DNA of 64,000 nucleotides from Brevibacterium gallinarum (lineage in GTDB: Bacteria > Actinomycetota > Actinomycetes > Actinomycetales > Brevibacteriaceae): positions 35,188-99,187 of the forward strand of contig NZ_JACSPY010000010.1 of assembly GCF_014836885.1 (NCBI RefSeq), written 5' to 3'. A model generated the notes under the pieces. That model saw nothing but the letters and a program-made list of their open reading frames with translations. It was not told the origin of the DNA and ran no database searches. A program made the position numbers and the translations under genes. Below, one piece after another: positions 1 to 7,901 of the stretch. The first letter of the stretch is position 1. Each line of letters opens with the position of its first letter.

Positions 1-417
1 CGCGTGCTGACCGCCGAGCTGGAAGATTTTCGCGAGTTGGTGGAGGCAGAGACGAGCACGCGCAACCGGCTGCGGCTGCTGACCGAGCTGCTCACGAGAG
101 CGGGCCGCGAAGGGGCCTCAGCACTCTGGCTCGACGCGTGGAGTTATGGCCTACGGGTATTGCCCATCGCCGCAGAAGTGCGTGCGCATATGGACGCGTG
201 GCAAGCATTCATCCAACAGCTGATCGAAGCCGCCGTCGATGCCGGTGAAGTTGAATGCAGAGATCCGGACGCCACCGCGTGGCACATCATTGCGGTGGCG
301 GATGGCCTCAACGCGCATGGTCTCGTCCAGTACCGCGACCGCGAGGCTCTGCGACGTCAACTGGCAAAGGCAATTGGAGAGAGCCTGGGTCTCTCTCCCG
401 AAGACCTGTGCAGCTGA
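1..417 (+). CDS. TetR-family transcriptional regulator, C-terminal part (start outside window)
   Basis: The frame is open from the first base and stops at 415-417, so the N-terminal DNA-binding helix-turn-helix lies upstream of the window. The visible 138 residues are helical and look like a TetR ligand-binding domain: a segment beginning LLTELLTRAG, an arginine-rich helix ending in a dimerisation-type stretch (IIAVADGLNAHGLV), and a short polar tail. It lies 67 bp before a flavin amine oxidase in the same orientation, so it may control that gene in response to an amine. The family call is moderate because the helix-turn-helix is not visible; the ligand and target are inference. Confidence 0.6.
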   Translation, partial: RVLTAELEDFRELVEAETSTRNRLRLLTELLTRAGREGASALWLDAWSYGLRVLPIAAEVRAHMDAWQAFIQQLIEAAVDAGEVECRDPDATAWHIIAVADGLNAHGLVQYRDREALRRQLAKAIGESLGLSPEDLCS

Positions 418-484
418 GACACCTCCCCAGGACTTTCGCTCAGGGCATATGCAATGGGCATCTCAAAGATCGGAGACAGAGATT

Positions 485-1852
485 ATGAAGACGCAGAACG
501 TCGCGCCGGACCACGACGTGGTGGTCGTTGGCGCTGGGCTTTCCGGCCTCACCGCTGCGACACAGCTCGTGGAGGCTGGATATGACGTCATTGTGCTCGA
601 AGCCCGAGACCGGGTCGCCGGCCGAAACGAGAACGGAACATTCTCAGGCGGGCTCTCGATCGAGCTCGGCGGGCAATGGGTCGGGCCGACTCAGGACGCC
701 GTACTGGAGCTGATCGACGACCTCGGTTTGGAGACGTTCACGGTCTACGACGAAGGCAAGACGCTCCTGGCGATCGGAGGACAGATCCACTCCAGCGACG
801 ACGACGCGATCGGACTGACCGACGAACTGGCCGCTGAGTTCCAGTCCACCGTGGACATCATTGACCGCACCTGCGCTGGTATCGACATCGAGCGACCATG
901 GCTGTCGAACAGAGCCATGGAGCTGGATCGCATGACAGCACAGCAATGGCTGACGGAGAACGTCCCAACGCCTGAAGTTCGAAACGTGCTCGACGTGCTT
1001 CTCGCAACGATCTTCGCAGCCGAATCCGAGGAGTATTCCGCGCTGCACTGTCTCTTCTACCTTGCCGCTGGCGGTGGGCTGCATCGCATGATGGCGACGA
1101 TCGGGGGGGCGCAGGAGGCGCGAGTGCGCGGCGGCACACACCAGATCTCCGAACGTCTGGCCAGCCGGCTGGGAGGACGTGTCCAGCTCAGCACCGAGGT
1201 CACGGGGCTGACGTACGGCGACGAGGCCGTCACTGTCCACACTGCGACAGGTGATGTGCATGCCCGCCGGGCGATCGTCACGCTGCCACCGACGTTGGCG
1301 GGACGGTTGCGTTACGACCCGCCGATGCCACCGAACCGGGACGTTCTCACCTCCCAGATGCCGGGAGGGAACGTCATCAAGTTCCAGCTGCGGTATGCCA
1401 GCCCATTCTGGCGTGATGCGGGCCTCCGGGGCACAGTGCTCAGCCTCGATCACGACGTAGCGCTCGTCTACGACAACTGCATTCCCGGCGAGGAGTCCGG
1501 GATACTCGTGGCCTTCGTCGAAGGCCACCACGCGAAGGCTTTCGCTGGTCTTTCGGAGGACGAGCGCACCGCGCGGGTACTTGAGTGCCTAGCCGACTTC
1601 TTCGGTGATGATGCGCGCAAACCGCTCGAAGTGCTGCAGCGTGATTGGAGTGCCGAGCCCTTCACGCGCGGCTGCTATGGGGGCCGGCTCGGAGCGGGAC
1701 TGTGGACTCACGTCGGTGCCGAGCTGCGTATGCCCGTCGGTCCTGTGCACTGGGCCGGAGCGGAAACCGCAACCGAATGGAACGGCTACATGGACGGGGC
1801 AGTCCGCAGCGGCCGGCGGGCAGCCAACGAGGTCAGCGACGCACTCAGCTGA
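485..1852 (+). CDS. Flavin-dependent amine oxidase (monoamine/putrescine oxidase-like)
   Basis: This 455-residue protein oxidatively deaminates an amine using FAD and oxygen. A Rossmann dinucleotide site (VVVGAGLSGLTAATQL) lies near residues 13-28 and is followed by an acidic ribose-binding strand end (VIVLEARDR). The segment ELGGQWVGPTQD and the C-terminal FAD-closing segment (WAGAETATEWNGYMDGA) are typical of the amine oxidase family. The start at 485 is chosen because a GGAGA ribosome-binding site lies 10-14 bases upstream and the flavin motif follows at once; a longer frame upstream has no family sequence. The usual GGRT after the flavin strand reads AGRNENG here, a small deviation. Substrate is unknown; the adjacent TetR-type gene suggests induction by an amine. 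Confidence 0.85.
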   Translation: MKTQNVAPDHDVVVVGAGLSGLTAATQLVEAGYDVIVLEARDRVAGRNENGTFSGGLSIELGGQWVGPTQDAVLELIDDLGLETFTVYDEGKTLLAIGGQIHSSDDDAIGLTDELAAEFQSTVDIIDRTCAGIDIERPWLSNRAMELDRMTAQQWLTENVPTPEVRNVLDVLLATIFAAESEEYSALHCLFYLAAGGGLHRMMATIGGAQEARVRGGTHQISERLASRLGGRVQLSTEVTGLTYGDEAVTVHTATGDVHARRAIVTLPPTLAGRLRYDPPMPPNRDVLTSQMPGGNVIKFQLRYASPFWRDAGLRGTVLSLDHDVALVYDNCIPGEESGILVAFVEGHHAKAFAGLSEDERTARVLECLADFFGDDARKPLEVLQRDWSAEPFTRGCYGGRLGAGLWTHVGAELRMPVGPVHWAGAETATEWNGYMDGAVRSGRRAANEVSDALS

Positions 1853-1859
1853 GCGCAAT

Positions 1860-1877
1860 CACCGCCTCGGGAACGGG
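1860..1877 (+). repeat. Dispersed motif CACCGCCTCGGG, copy between amine oxidase and glmS
   Basis: The 12-base motif is at 1860-1871 and is followed by AACGGG, the same extension seen at 29149-29166. Further exact copies on either strand, found by reading, start at 6033, 9646, 10685, 13681, 13717, 15115, 16325, 21073, 22537, 22579, 29149 and 34248. Near matches lie at 34305 and 48877. This copy is outside any gene. Confidence 0.7.
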
Positions 1878-1955
1878 AGCGACCAGCCGACGCAGAGTCG
1901 CAGATGTCACGCGCCGGGCGGGCGCGAACGTGCAGGTGCTGGGCGCTGGCGGGTT

Positions 1956-1961
1956 TAGACT
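1956..1961 (+). promoter_or_regulatory. glmS -10 box (TAGACT) giving a leaderless transcript
   Basis: TAGACT ends 7 bases before the ATG of glmS at 1969, so transcription would begin at or next to the start codon. No ribosome-binding site is present. No clear -35 hexamer is seen. The spacing matches a recurring pattern in this window. Confidence 0.55.
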
Positions 1962-1968
1962 GAAATCT

Positions 1969-3840
1969 ATGTGCGGAATTGTTGGATACGTTTCATCGTC
2001 AACCCCCGAAGCAGCAGGCCACAGCGCCCTTGACGTCGTGCTCGGCGGCCTCAAGCGACTCGAATACCGCGGCTACGACTCAGCCGGCGTCGCGCTCGTC
2101 ACCGATGAGGGGCAGGTCGCCAGTGCGAAGAAGGCCGGCAAGCTCTCGGCTCTGACCGATGAGCTCGAAGCCCGCCCGCTGCCGGCGGCGATGACCGGCA
2201 TCGGCCACACCCGGTGGGCCACCCACGGCGGGCCGACCGATCTCAACGCCCACCCGCATCTGGCCGACGGCGGTCAGCTGGCGGTCATCCACAACGGCAT
2301 CATCGAGAACTTCGCCTCGCTCAAGGCTGAGCTGCAGGCCGATGGTGTCGAGTTCCTCTCCGAGACGGACACCGAGGTCGCCGGCCACCAGCTGGCGAAG
2401 AACTACGCCGCGACCAAGGACCTGACCGAGGCGATGCGCCTGACCGCAGGCGAGCTCGAAGGAGCCTTCACGCTGCTGGCCGTGCACGCCGACCAGCCGG
2501 GCACCGTCGTGGCCGCCCGCCGCAACTCGCCGCTGGTCATCGGGCTCGGCGAGGGGGAGAACTTCCTCGGCTCCGATGTCGCCGCGTTCATCGACCACAC
2601 CCGCAAGGCTGTTGAGATCGGCCAGGACGAGATCGTTACGATCACTCCGGACTCGGTCGACATCATCGATGCCGAGGGCAGCCCGGTCGAGGGCACGAGC
2701 TTCAACGTCGACTGGGACACCGCCGCTGCCGAGAAGGGCGGCTTCGCCTCCTTCATGGACAAGGAGATCCACGACCAGCCGCAGGCCGTGGCCGACACGC
2801 TGCTCGGCCGGATGGATGCCGACGGCAAGCTGACCCTTGACGAGATCCACGTCGATGAGACGATCCTCAAGTCGATCGACAAGATGATCGTCATCGCCTG
2901 CGGCACCGCCGCCTACGCCGGCCAGGTCGCCAAGTACACGATCGAGCACTGGTGCCGCATCCCCGTCGAGGTCGAACTCGCCCACGAGTTCCGCTACCGC
3001 GACCCGGTCGTCAACGAGAAGACCCTTGTTGTTGCCGTGTCGCAGTCCGGCGAGACGATGGACACGATCATGGCTGTGCGCCACGCCCGCCAGCAGGGCG
3101 CGAAGGTCGTCGCGATCTGCAACACCTACGGCTCGACGATCCCGCGCGAATCCGATGCGGCGCTCTACACGCACGCCGGTCCCGAGGTGGCGGTCGCCTC
3201 GACGAAGGCGTTCCTGTCCCAGATCGTCGCCTGCTACCTGCTGGGCCTGTACCTGGCGCAGCTGCGTGGCAACAAGTTCACCGATGAGGTCCGCGTCATC
3301 CTCGATGAGCTCCAGCAGATCCCGGAGAAGATCGAAAAGGTCCTCCAGCTCAAAGAGCAGGTCGAGCAGCTTGCCCGCAGCGTGCAGAACACTCAGTCGG
3401 TGCTGTTCCTCGGCCGGCACGTCGGCTATCCGGTTGCGCTCGAAGGTGCGCTCAAGCTCAAGGAGCTCGCCTACATCCACGCTGAGGGCTTTGCCGCCGG
3501 TGAGCTCAAGCACGGGCCGATCGCCCTCATCGAGGACGGGCAGCTCGTCTTCATCATCGTGCCGAGCAGGGAGGGCCGCGATTCGCTGCACGCGAAGGTC
3601 ATCTCCAACATCCAGGAGGTCCGTGCCCGCGGAGCGAACACGATCGTCATCGCCGAAGAGGGCGACGAGGCTGTGAAGGAGTACGCCTCCGAGGTGTTCT
3701 ACGTCCCGCAGACCCCGACACTGCTCGCGCCGCTGCTGACGACGATTCCGCTGCAGTTCTTCGCTATGGAACTGGCGACGATGAAGGGCCTCGACGTCGA
3801 CCAGCCGCGCAACCTCGCCAAGTCCGTCACCGTCGAGTAA
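1969..3840 (+). CDS. glmS: Glutamine--fructose-6-phosphate aminotransferase (isomerizing)
   Basis: GlmS makes glucosamine-6-phosphate from fructose-6-phosphate and glutamine, the first step to UDP-GlcNAc and peptidoglycan. The 623-residue protein starts MCGIVGY, so the catalytic Cys2 of the class II glutaminase domain is exposed after Met removal. GHTRWATHG and HNGIIEN complete the glutaminase pocket. Two SIS sugar-isomerase domains follow, with the motifs ACGTAAYAG, VSQSGETMDT, STKAFLSQ and ELKHGPIALI, and the canonical end PRNLAKSVTVE. The start at 1969 is fixed by Cys2; the frame upstream is noise. It lies 14 bp before acpS, likely in one unit. A -10 box 7 bases upstream suggests a leaderless mRNA, so no glmS ribozyme can be present. 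Confidence 0.97.
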   Translation: MCGIVGYVSSSTPEAAGHSALDVVLGGLKRLEYRGYDSAGVALVTDEGQVASAKKAGKLSALTDELEARPLPAAMTGIGHTRWATHGGPTDLNAHPHLADGGQLAVIHNGIIENFASLKAELQADGVEFLSETDTEVAGHQLAKNYAATKDLTEAMRLTAGELEGAFTLLAVHADQPGTVVAARRNSPLVIGLGEGENFLGSDVAAFIDHTRKAVEIGQDEIVTITPDSVDIIDAEGSPVEGTSFNVDWDTAAAEKGGFASFMDKEIHDQPQAVADTLLGRMDADGKLTLDEIHVDETILKSIDKMIVIACGTAAYAGQVAKYTIEHWCRIPVEVELAHEFRYRDPVVNEKTLVVAVSQSGETMDTIMAVRHARQQGAKVVAICNTYGSTIPRESDAALYTHAGPEVAVASTKAFLSQIVACYLLGLYLAQLRGNKFTDEVRVILDELQQIPEKIEKVLQLKEQVEQLARSVQNTQSVLFLGRHVGYPVALEGALKLKELAYIHAEGFAAGELKHGPIALIEDGQLVFIIVPSREGRDSLHAKVISNIQEVRARGANTIVIAEEGDEAVKEYASEVFYVPQTPTLLAPLLTTIPLQFFAMELATMKGLDVDQPRNLAKSVTVE

Positions 3841-3854
3841 GCCTGGTAGGCGCT

Positions 3855-4403
3855 ATGGGGATCATCGGAATCGGCCTCGACATCGCCGATCTGCCGCGCT
3901 TCGCTGAGCACATCGAGCGGGTGCCGGAGCTGCTCGACCGGCTGCTGACCCCTGCCGAGCAGCTCAAACGCAACGGCAAGCTGCGCACACCGGAGTCGCT
4001 GGCCGCACGGTTCTCCGCGAAGGAAGCACTCGTCAAGGCGATGCAGTATCCGGGGATCATCGAATGGCAGCACGCCGAAGTCGTCTCTGCGCCTTCGGGT
4101 GCGCCGTCGTTCCGGCTCTCCGGGCCGGTGCTCGAGCATTTTCGGAAGATCGGCGGGGAGAGCATCCACCTGTCGATCACCCATGATGCCCGAGTGACGA
4201 TGACCTATGTCATCGTCGAAGGGTCAGGTGCACCGCTGTCACCACCGGTCGATCAACCGCCCCCGCTGTTGCCGGGCAGTCCGGAGGCGCTCGCCGCGTT
4301 GGAAGAGCGGCGAAAGCAGCGGAAAGCTGAAAAGCAGCGGCAGGACGAAAAACAGCGGCAGGCTGAGAAGCAGCGGCAGGGCGAGAAGAAGCAGAAGCGC
4401 TAG
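3855..4403 (+). CDS. acpS: Holo-[acyl-carrier-protein] synthase with repetitive basic tail
   Basis: AcpS transfers 4'-phosphopantetheine from CoA to acyl carrier protein, activating fatty acid synthesis. The magnesium ligands are visible: Asp9 in GLDIADLPRF and Glu57 in FSAKEALVKA. The core ends near residue 120, the usual AcpS length. It is followed by about 60 extra residues: a proline-rich linker, then a charged tail built of four six-residue repeats (KQRKAE, KQRQDE, KQRQAE, KQRQGE) encoded by an 18-bp tandem repeat. The tail is predicted to be helical or disordered, and its role is unknown. The gene follows glmS closely and converges on the DUF222-HNH gene. Confidence 0.9.
   Translation: MGIIGIGLDIADLPRFAEHIERVPELLDRLLTPAEQLKRNGKLRTPESLAARFSAKEALVKAMQYPGIIEWQHAEVVSAPSGAPSFRLSGPVLEHFRKIGGESIHLSITHDARVTMTYVIVEGSGAPLSPPVDQPPPLLPGSPEALAALEERRKQRKAEKQRQDEKQRQAEKQRQGEKKQKR
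4314..4385 (+). repeat. 18-bp tandem repeat, four copies, in acpS 3' end
   Basis: Four 18-bp units (4314-4331, 4332-4349, 4350-4367, 4368-4385) encode the consensus KQRQxE. Units differ by a few bases each. The length is a multiple of three, so copy-number change would keep the frame. Confidence 0.9.
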
Positions 4404-4421
4404 GCTGGCTGGGCTGACCGG

Positions 4422-6419
4422 TCAGAACGGGGGAGCGTCGGCGCCAGCCGAGTTCCCGGGGTTCTTCCCTGAAAGGCCGTCGTCCTGCGTTCCCTCCTCT
4501 TGCGTTCCCTCTTCCTGTGCGTCCTGCCGCAGCGCTTCGCGCCGGGCGGCGTCGCTGAGTTCGTCGGCCCGTGCCAGGCCCAGGTAGTGCTGGGCCAGCT
4601 CGGTCGCGGTGTCGAGATACACCTCATCAGGCTCTGCCGGTGAGGGCGTGGCCAGCGCCGCGGCTGCTCGAGCGGCCTCGGCCGGTGGGGTCGTCGTCCA
4701 GCGCGAACCGGGCGCGGCGTCATCGCGCAGCAGGGTGCGCATCGGCTCAGGCAGTGCCTCGCCGATGATTCGCGCCTGCCGCTGTTCGACCGGATTGCGG
4801 GGCTTGCGCGTCTGCCCGGTGAGACCGAACATCATCGTCCACCGCAGCACACCATCCTCGCCCTTGATCACACGCAGATGCCCGCGCGTCTTCAGGTCGT
4901 GATGGGTTTTGCACAGCGGCTGCATGTTGCCCACCTGCGTCAGCCCGCCAGCTGACGGGTCGCGGTGGTTGAACGACTCGATGTGATCGGTCTCCGCCGT
5001 TGTCGCCCGGCGGCTGCAGCCTGGCGCCGTGCACCACGCCCATGCCGCCTGCACTGTCGTGCGCACCGCCCTCGGCACCGCATACTTCTGCGCTGGTTCG
5101 TCGAGCACCTCACCGGTGAGCGGATCGGTCAGCAGCCGGTACAGCGTCGAGGACTCGGCCGCGAACTGACGGGCCGTCACCGCTGGAATCGGATGCTGGC
5201 CCTCCAGCGAACCGGGCAGCTCCGCCCGCCCGAGCAGCGTCAGCACCGGCACGGTGACGTTGACTGTCGCCTGCCGGCGCAGCCACTCGGCACTCGTCGG
5301 GCACGACACCTCCAGCAGCTGCGTCCCGCCGTCGCCGTGTGCGACACGCAGCTGGGTGGCGGGCGCCATCCCGGTGAGCATGTCGAACATCGCCTGCGGG
5401 ATCGTGCGATCCTCGACCAGCCTGAACTCCGCGTCATGGTCCGCTGCGTCGCCGCCTGACGTGTCACCGCGGTGGAGACCGAAGGCATCGAGCTGCTGCC
5501 GCACAACCCCGCGGGCGCAGGCAAGTGTGCGCTTGTACAGCGCCGTCAGCGGAGCCAGCGGCCCGCGCAGCGTCAGCGTCGCACTGCCATCGGGCAGCGC
5601 TTCGAAGAGCACCGCCCGCTGCTCGTGGATCTGCTCAGCCGCGTCGTCCTCAGGCACGATCGTCGCCAGCTCCAGATCGACATGCCGGCGCACCTCGCGC
5701 ATCGGTCGATGCGCCGGGATCGCAGAGACCGACCCGTCCATCTCCTCCAGCTGGGCGAGAGTGAGATCACTGCTCTTGCGGGCGGTGTAGTCCAGCCGTT
5801 CGAACGGCACCTGGCCGCGCAGCACGAGCGCCGTCAGCCGCGGCAGCCCGACGAAGGCCACGAGCGCCCGTGAGACCAGAGTGTAGGCCTTCTGCAGCGA
5901 GCAGTCGTGCATCGTCGAGACCACGACGCGGATCGCGTTCTCCGCCCGGTCGTTGGCGCAGAACCACGACATGAGCGAGCCGCTGAAACGCACCTGCCGC
6001 AGACCTGCGGCGACATCCCCAGGGGAGGGGAGCACCGCCTCGGGCGCGGTGACCCCAGGCATCGCGGGCACGAACCCGACCATGCGCGCAGGGTCGAACG
6101 CCGGGGCAGACGCCACCACCTCGGGACCGGAATCCACCGCAGCGGGACCGGAATCCACCACCTCGGGACCGGGGCCCACCGCCGCGAGGCCGGGTGGCCC
6201 GCCTGGATCCGGTGGATCGGCCGGCCGATGCTGCAGCGGCAGTGTTGCGAGCCGGTCGTCGATGTTGAGCACCGCGAAGGCCAGCTGCGCCAGCCCGTAC
6301 ATCTGCACCGCCTCATAGCGGCCCAGCTGCCGGTTGTAGGCGGCCACATGATCAGCCAGCAGCGACACCGGACTCGCCGGCACCTCGACGGCCAGCTGCG
6401 GGTCGTCATCGGGGTCCAT
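4422..6419 (-). CDS. DUF222 / 13E12-repeat protein with C-terminal HNH nuclease domain
   Basis: This 665-residue protein belongs to the abundant actinobacterial 13E12/DUF222 family, whose members are thought to be HNH endonucleases of uncertain biological role. The DUF222 region covers roughly residues 115-410. The HNH motif lies near residues 476-515, with TDHIESFNHRDPSAGG, a downstream NMQPLC and a THH. Start choice: an AAGGAGG site sits 8 bases before ATG 6419, whereas the upstream GTG at 6428 overlaps that site. A low-complexity linker near residues 75-105 carries four seven-residue repeats (GPEVVDS type) encoded by a 21-bp tandem repeat. The gene is convergent with acpS and stands alone. 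Confidence 0.85.
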   Translation of the reverse strand: MDPDDDPQLAVEVPASPVSLLADHVAAYNRQLGRYEAVQMYGLAQLAFAVLNIDDRLATLPLQHRPADPPDPGGPPGLAAVGPGPEVVDSGPAAVDSGPEVVASAPAFDPARMVGFVPAMPGVTAPEAVLPSPGDVAAGLRQVRFSGSLMSWFCANDRAENAIRVVVSTMHDCSLQKAYTLVSRALVAFVGLPRLTALVLRGQVPFERLDYTARKSSDLTLAQLEEMDGSVSAIPAHRPMREVRRHVDLELATIVPEDDAAEQIHEQRAVLFEALPDGSATLTLRGPLAPLTALYKRTLACARGVVRQQLDAFGLHRGDTSGGDAADHDAEFRLVEDRTIPQAMFDMLTGMAPATQLRVAHGDGGTQLLEVSCPTSAEWLRRQATVNVTVPVLTLLGRAELPGSLEGQHPIPAVTARQFAAESSTLYRLLTDPLTGEVLDEPAQKYAVPRAVRTTVQAAWAWCTAPGCSRRATTAETDHIESFNHRDPSAGGLTQVGNMQPLCKTHHDLKTRGHLRVIKGEDGVLRWTMMFGLTGQTRKPRNPVEQRQARIIGEALPEPMRTLLRDDAAPGSRWTTTPPAEAARAAAALATPSPAEPDEVYLDTATELAQHYLGLARADELSDAARREALRQDAQEEGTQEEGTQDDGLSGKNPGNSAGADAPPF
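6113..6196 (-). repeat. 21-bp tandem repeat, four copies, in DUF222-HNH gene
   Basis: Units at 6113-6133, 6134-6154, 6155-6175 and 6176-6196 share the plus-strand core CCACCxCCTCGGGACCGG. They encode the seven-residue repeats GPEVVDS / GPAAVDS / GPEVVAS. The core resembles the dispersed CACCGCCTCGGG motif, an exact copy of which lies nearby at 6033-6044. Confidence 0.85.
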
Positions 6420-6530
6420 TCCACTCACCTCCTTGTGAGGGTGCAGCCGCCGGGCGGCTGCTGATTTCGTCGTGGTTCCAGGCTATCGGGAGGCACTGAC
6501 ATCGCTTCCGGATCGCGGGTGCGGCGGGGT

Positions 6531-6536
6531 TAGGCT
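6531..6536 (+). promoter_or_regulatory. -10 box (TAGGCT) of a leaderless promoter for the M20 amidohydrolase
   Basis: TAGGCT ends 6 bases before the ATG at 6543 and no Shine-Dalgarno sequence is present. This would start the nnr-alr-tsaE-tsaB-rimI run. Confidence 0.5.
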
Positions 6537-6542
6537 GGGAGT

Positions 6543-7901
6543 ATGTCAGTCATCAGCGCCGCCGCGGCCACCGCGCTCCTGCCCGAACTCCAGCGCCTGC
6601 GCCGCGACCTGCACCGCGAACCCGAACTCGGCCTCGACCTGCCCAAGACCCAGGCCCGGGTCGCAGCCGGGCTCGACGGCCTCGACGTCGAGGTCACCTA
6701 CGGCCAGTCGCTGACCTCGCTGACGGTCGTGCTGCGCGGCGGCAAGCGCGATCCTGAGAACCCGGTGGCGGTGCTGCTGCGCGGGGACATGGACGCCCTG
6801 CCGGTGACCGAGGCGACCGGCTTCGAGTTCGCGGCCACCAACGGCGCGATGCACGCCTGCGGCCACGATCTGCACACGACCGGGCTGTACGGTGCGCTGC
6901 GGCTGCTCCACGACGTCCGCGACGAACTGGCAGGCGACGTCATCTTCATGTTCCAGCCCGGCGAAGAGGGCTACGACGGCGCCGGTCACATGCTGCGCGA
7001 AGGGGTCCTCGACGCCGCCGGCGTGCCGGTCATCGCCGCCTTCGGCGTGCACGTCTCCGCTGATCAGCCGCTCGGCCATCTGTACTGCCGGCCGGGTTCG
7101 TACATGTCGGCGTTCTCGATCATGCACATCACCGTTCGCGGCAAGGGCGGGCACGCTTCGCGCCCGCACACCGGCCGCGATCCGATCCAGGCCGGCGCGA
7201 TGCTGGTGGGCCAGCTGCAGGAGTACGCGACCCGCCGCTTCGACGCCTTCGACCCGGTCATCCTCACCGTCGGCCAGTTCCACGCCGGCACCGCACCCAA
7301 CGTCATCCCCGACACCGCCGAGCTCACCGTCGGGATCCGCTGCTTCTCCGAGGCCACGACCGCCCGCACCGAAGCCGAGCTGCCGAACCTCGTGTCCACC
7401 CTCGTGTCCGCCCACGGCCTGTCAGCTGAGGTCGACTACCGGTCGGTGCTGCCGCCGGTCATCAACGATGAGGCCGAGACCGCGTTCTACCTCGACACCG
7501 CCGCCGAGGTGTTCGGCCCGCACTGCACGCACCTTGTGGAGGTGCCCAAGCCGGGTTCCGAGGACTTCTCGCGCATCCTCCAGCAGGTGCCGGGCACCTA
7601 CGGCCACCTCGGCGCAGCACTCCCGGGCACGGTGGCCGAGGAGCAGGATTCGAACCACTCACCGCGCGCCCGCCACACCGATGAGGGGCTGGCCGACCAC
7701 GCCCGCTTCCTCGCCGCGCTCGCCGCCGGCCGGCTGCACCAGCATGCCGCCGCGGCACCCGCCTGGCCGGACGCCGGTGCAGCTGCCGGTGCTGGTGCTG
7801 GGGCTGGTAAAGCTGCCGGTGATGGTGCAGCTGCCGGTGCTGGAGCACGGAGCGCCGCTCCCGAGGCGGGGGAGACTGAGAGCGAAGGGAACCTGTCATG
7901 A
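6543..7901 (+). CDS. M20-family amidohydrolase (hippurate/N-acyl amino acid hydrolase type)
   Basis: M20 amidohydrolases remove acyl groups from N-acyl amino acids using a two-metal centre. The 452-residue protein shows the family metal motifs: RGDMDALP, HACGHDLHTT and PGEEGYDGAGHM. A dimerisation domain follows (GKGGHASRPHTGRDPI). HSPRARHTDEGL near residue 380 matches the final metal/substrate region. The last 50 residues are an Ala/Gly-rich low-complexity tail (GAGAGKAAGDGAAAGAG) beyond the usual end of the family. The stop overlaps the nnr start by ATGA, so the two are translationally coupled. The physiological substrate is not evident from context. Confidence 0.87.
   Translation: MSVISAAAATALLPELQRLRRDLHREPELGLDLPKTQARVAAGLDGLDVEVTYGQSLTSLTVVLRGGKRDPENPVAVLLRGDMDALPVTEATGFEFAATNGAMHACGHDLHTTGLYGALRLLHDVRDELAGDVIFMFQPGEEGYDGAGHMLREGVLDAAGVPVIAAFGVHVSADQPLGHLYCRPGSYMSAFSIMHITVRGKGGHASRPHTGRDPIQAGAMLVGQLQEYATRRFDAFDPVILTVGQFHAGTAPNVIPDTAELTVGIRCFSEATTARTEAELPNLVSTLVSAHGLSAEVDYRSVLPPVINDEAETAFYLDTAAEVFGPHCTHLVEVPKPGSEDFSRILQQVPGTYGHLGAALPGTVAEEQDSNHSPRARHTDEGLADHARFLAALAAGRLHQHAAAAPAWPDAGAAAGAGAGAGKAAGDGAAAGAGARSAAPEAGETESEGNLS

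Noticed and set aside
1860..1968. glmS ribozyme or other riboswitch before glmS
   Set aside because: The -10 box is 7 bases from the start codon, leaving no leader RNA for such an element.
2080..3591. 503-codon minus-strand open frame opposite glmS
   Set aside because: It is a mirror frame caused by GC-rich codon bias; glmS on the plus strand is certain and the antisense protein has no motif.
4414..4425. Perfect palindrome CTGACCGGTCAG between acpS and the HNH gene
   Set aside because: It has no loop to form a hairpin and lies on the stop codon of the HNH gene; a 12-bp palindrome alone is weak evidence for a site.
7647..7656. GATTCGAACC, the complement of a tRNA T-loop
   Set aside because: It lies inside the M20 amidohydrolase reading frame and no acceptor or anticodon stems pair around it.
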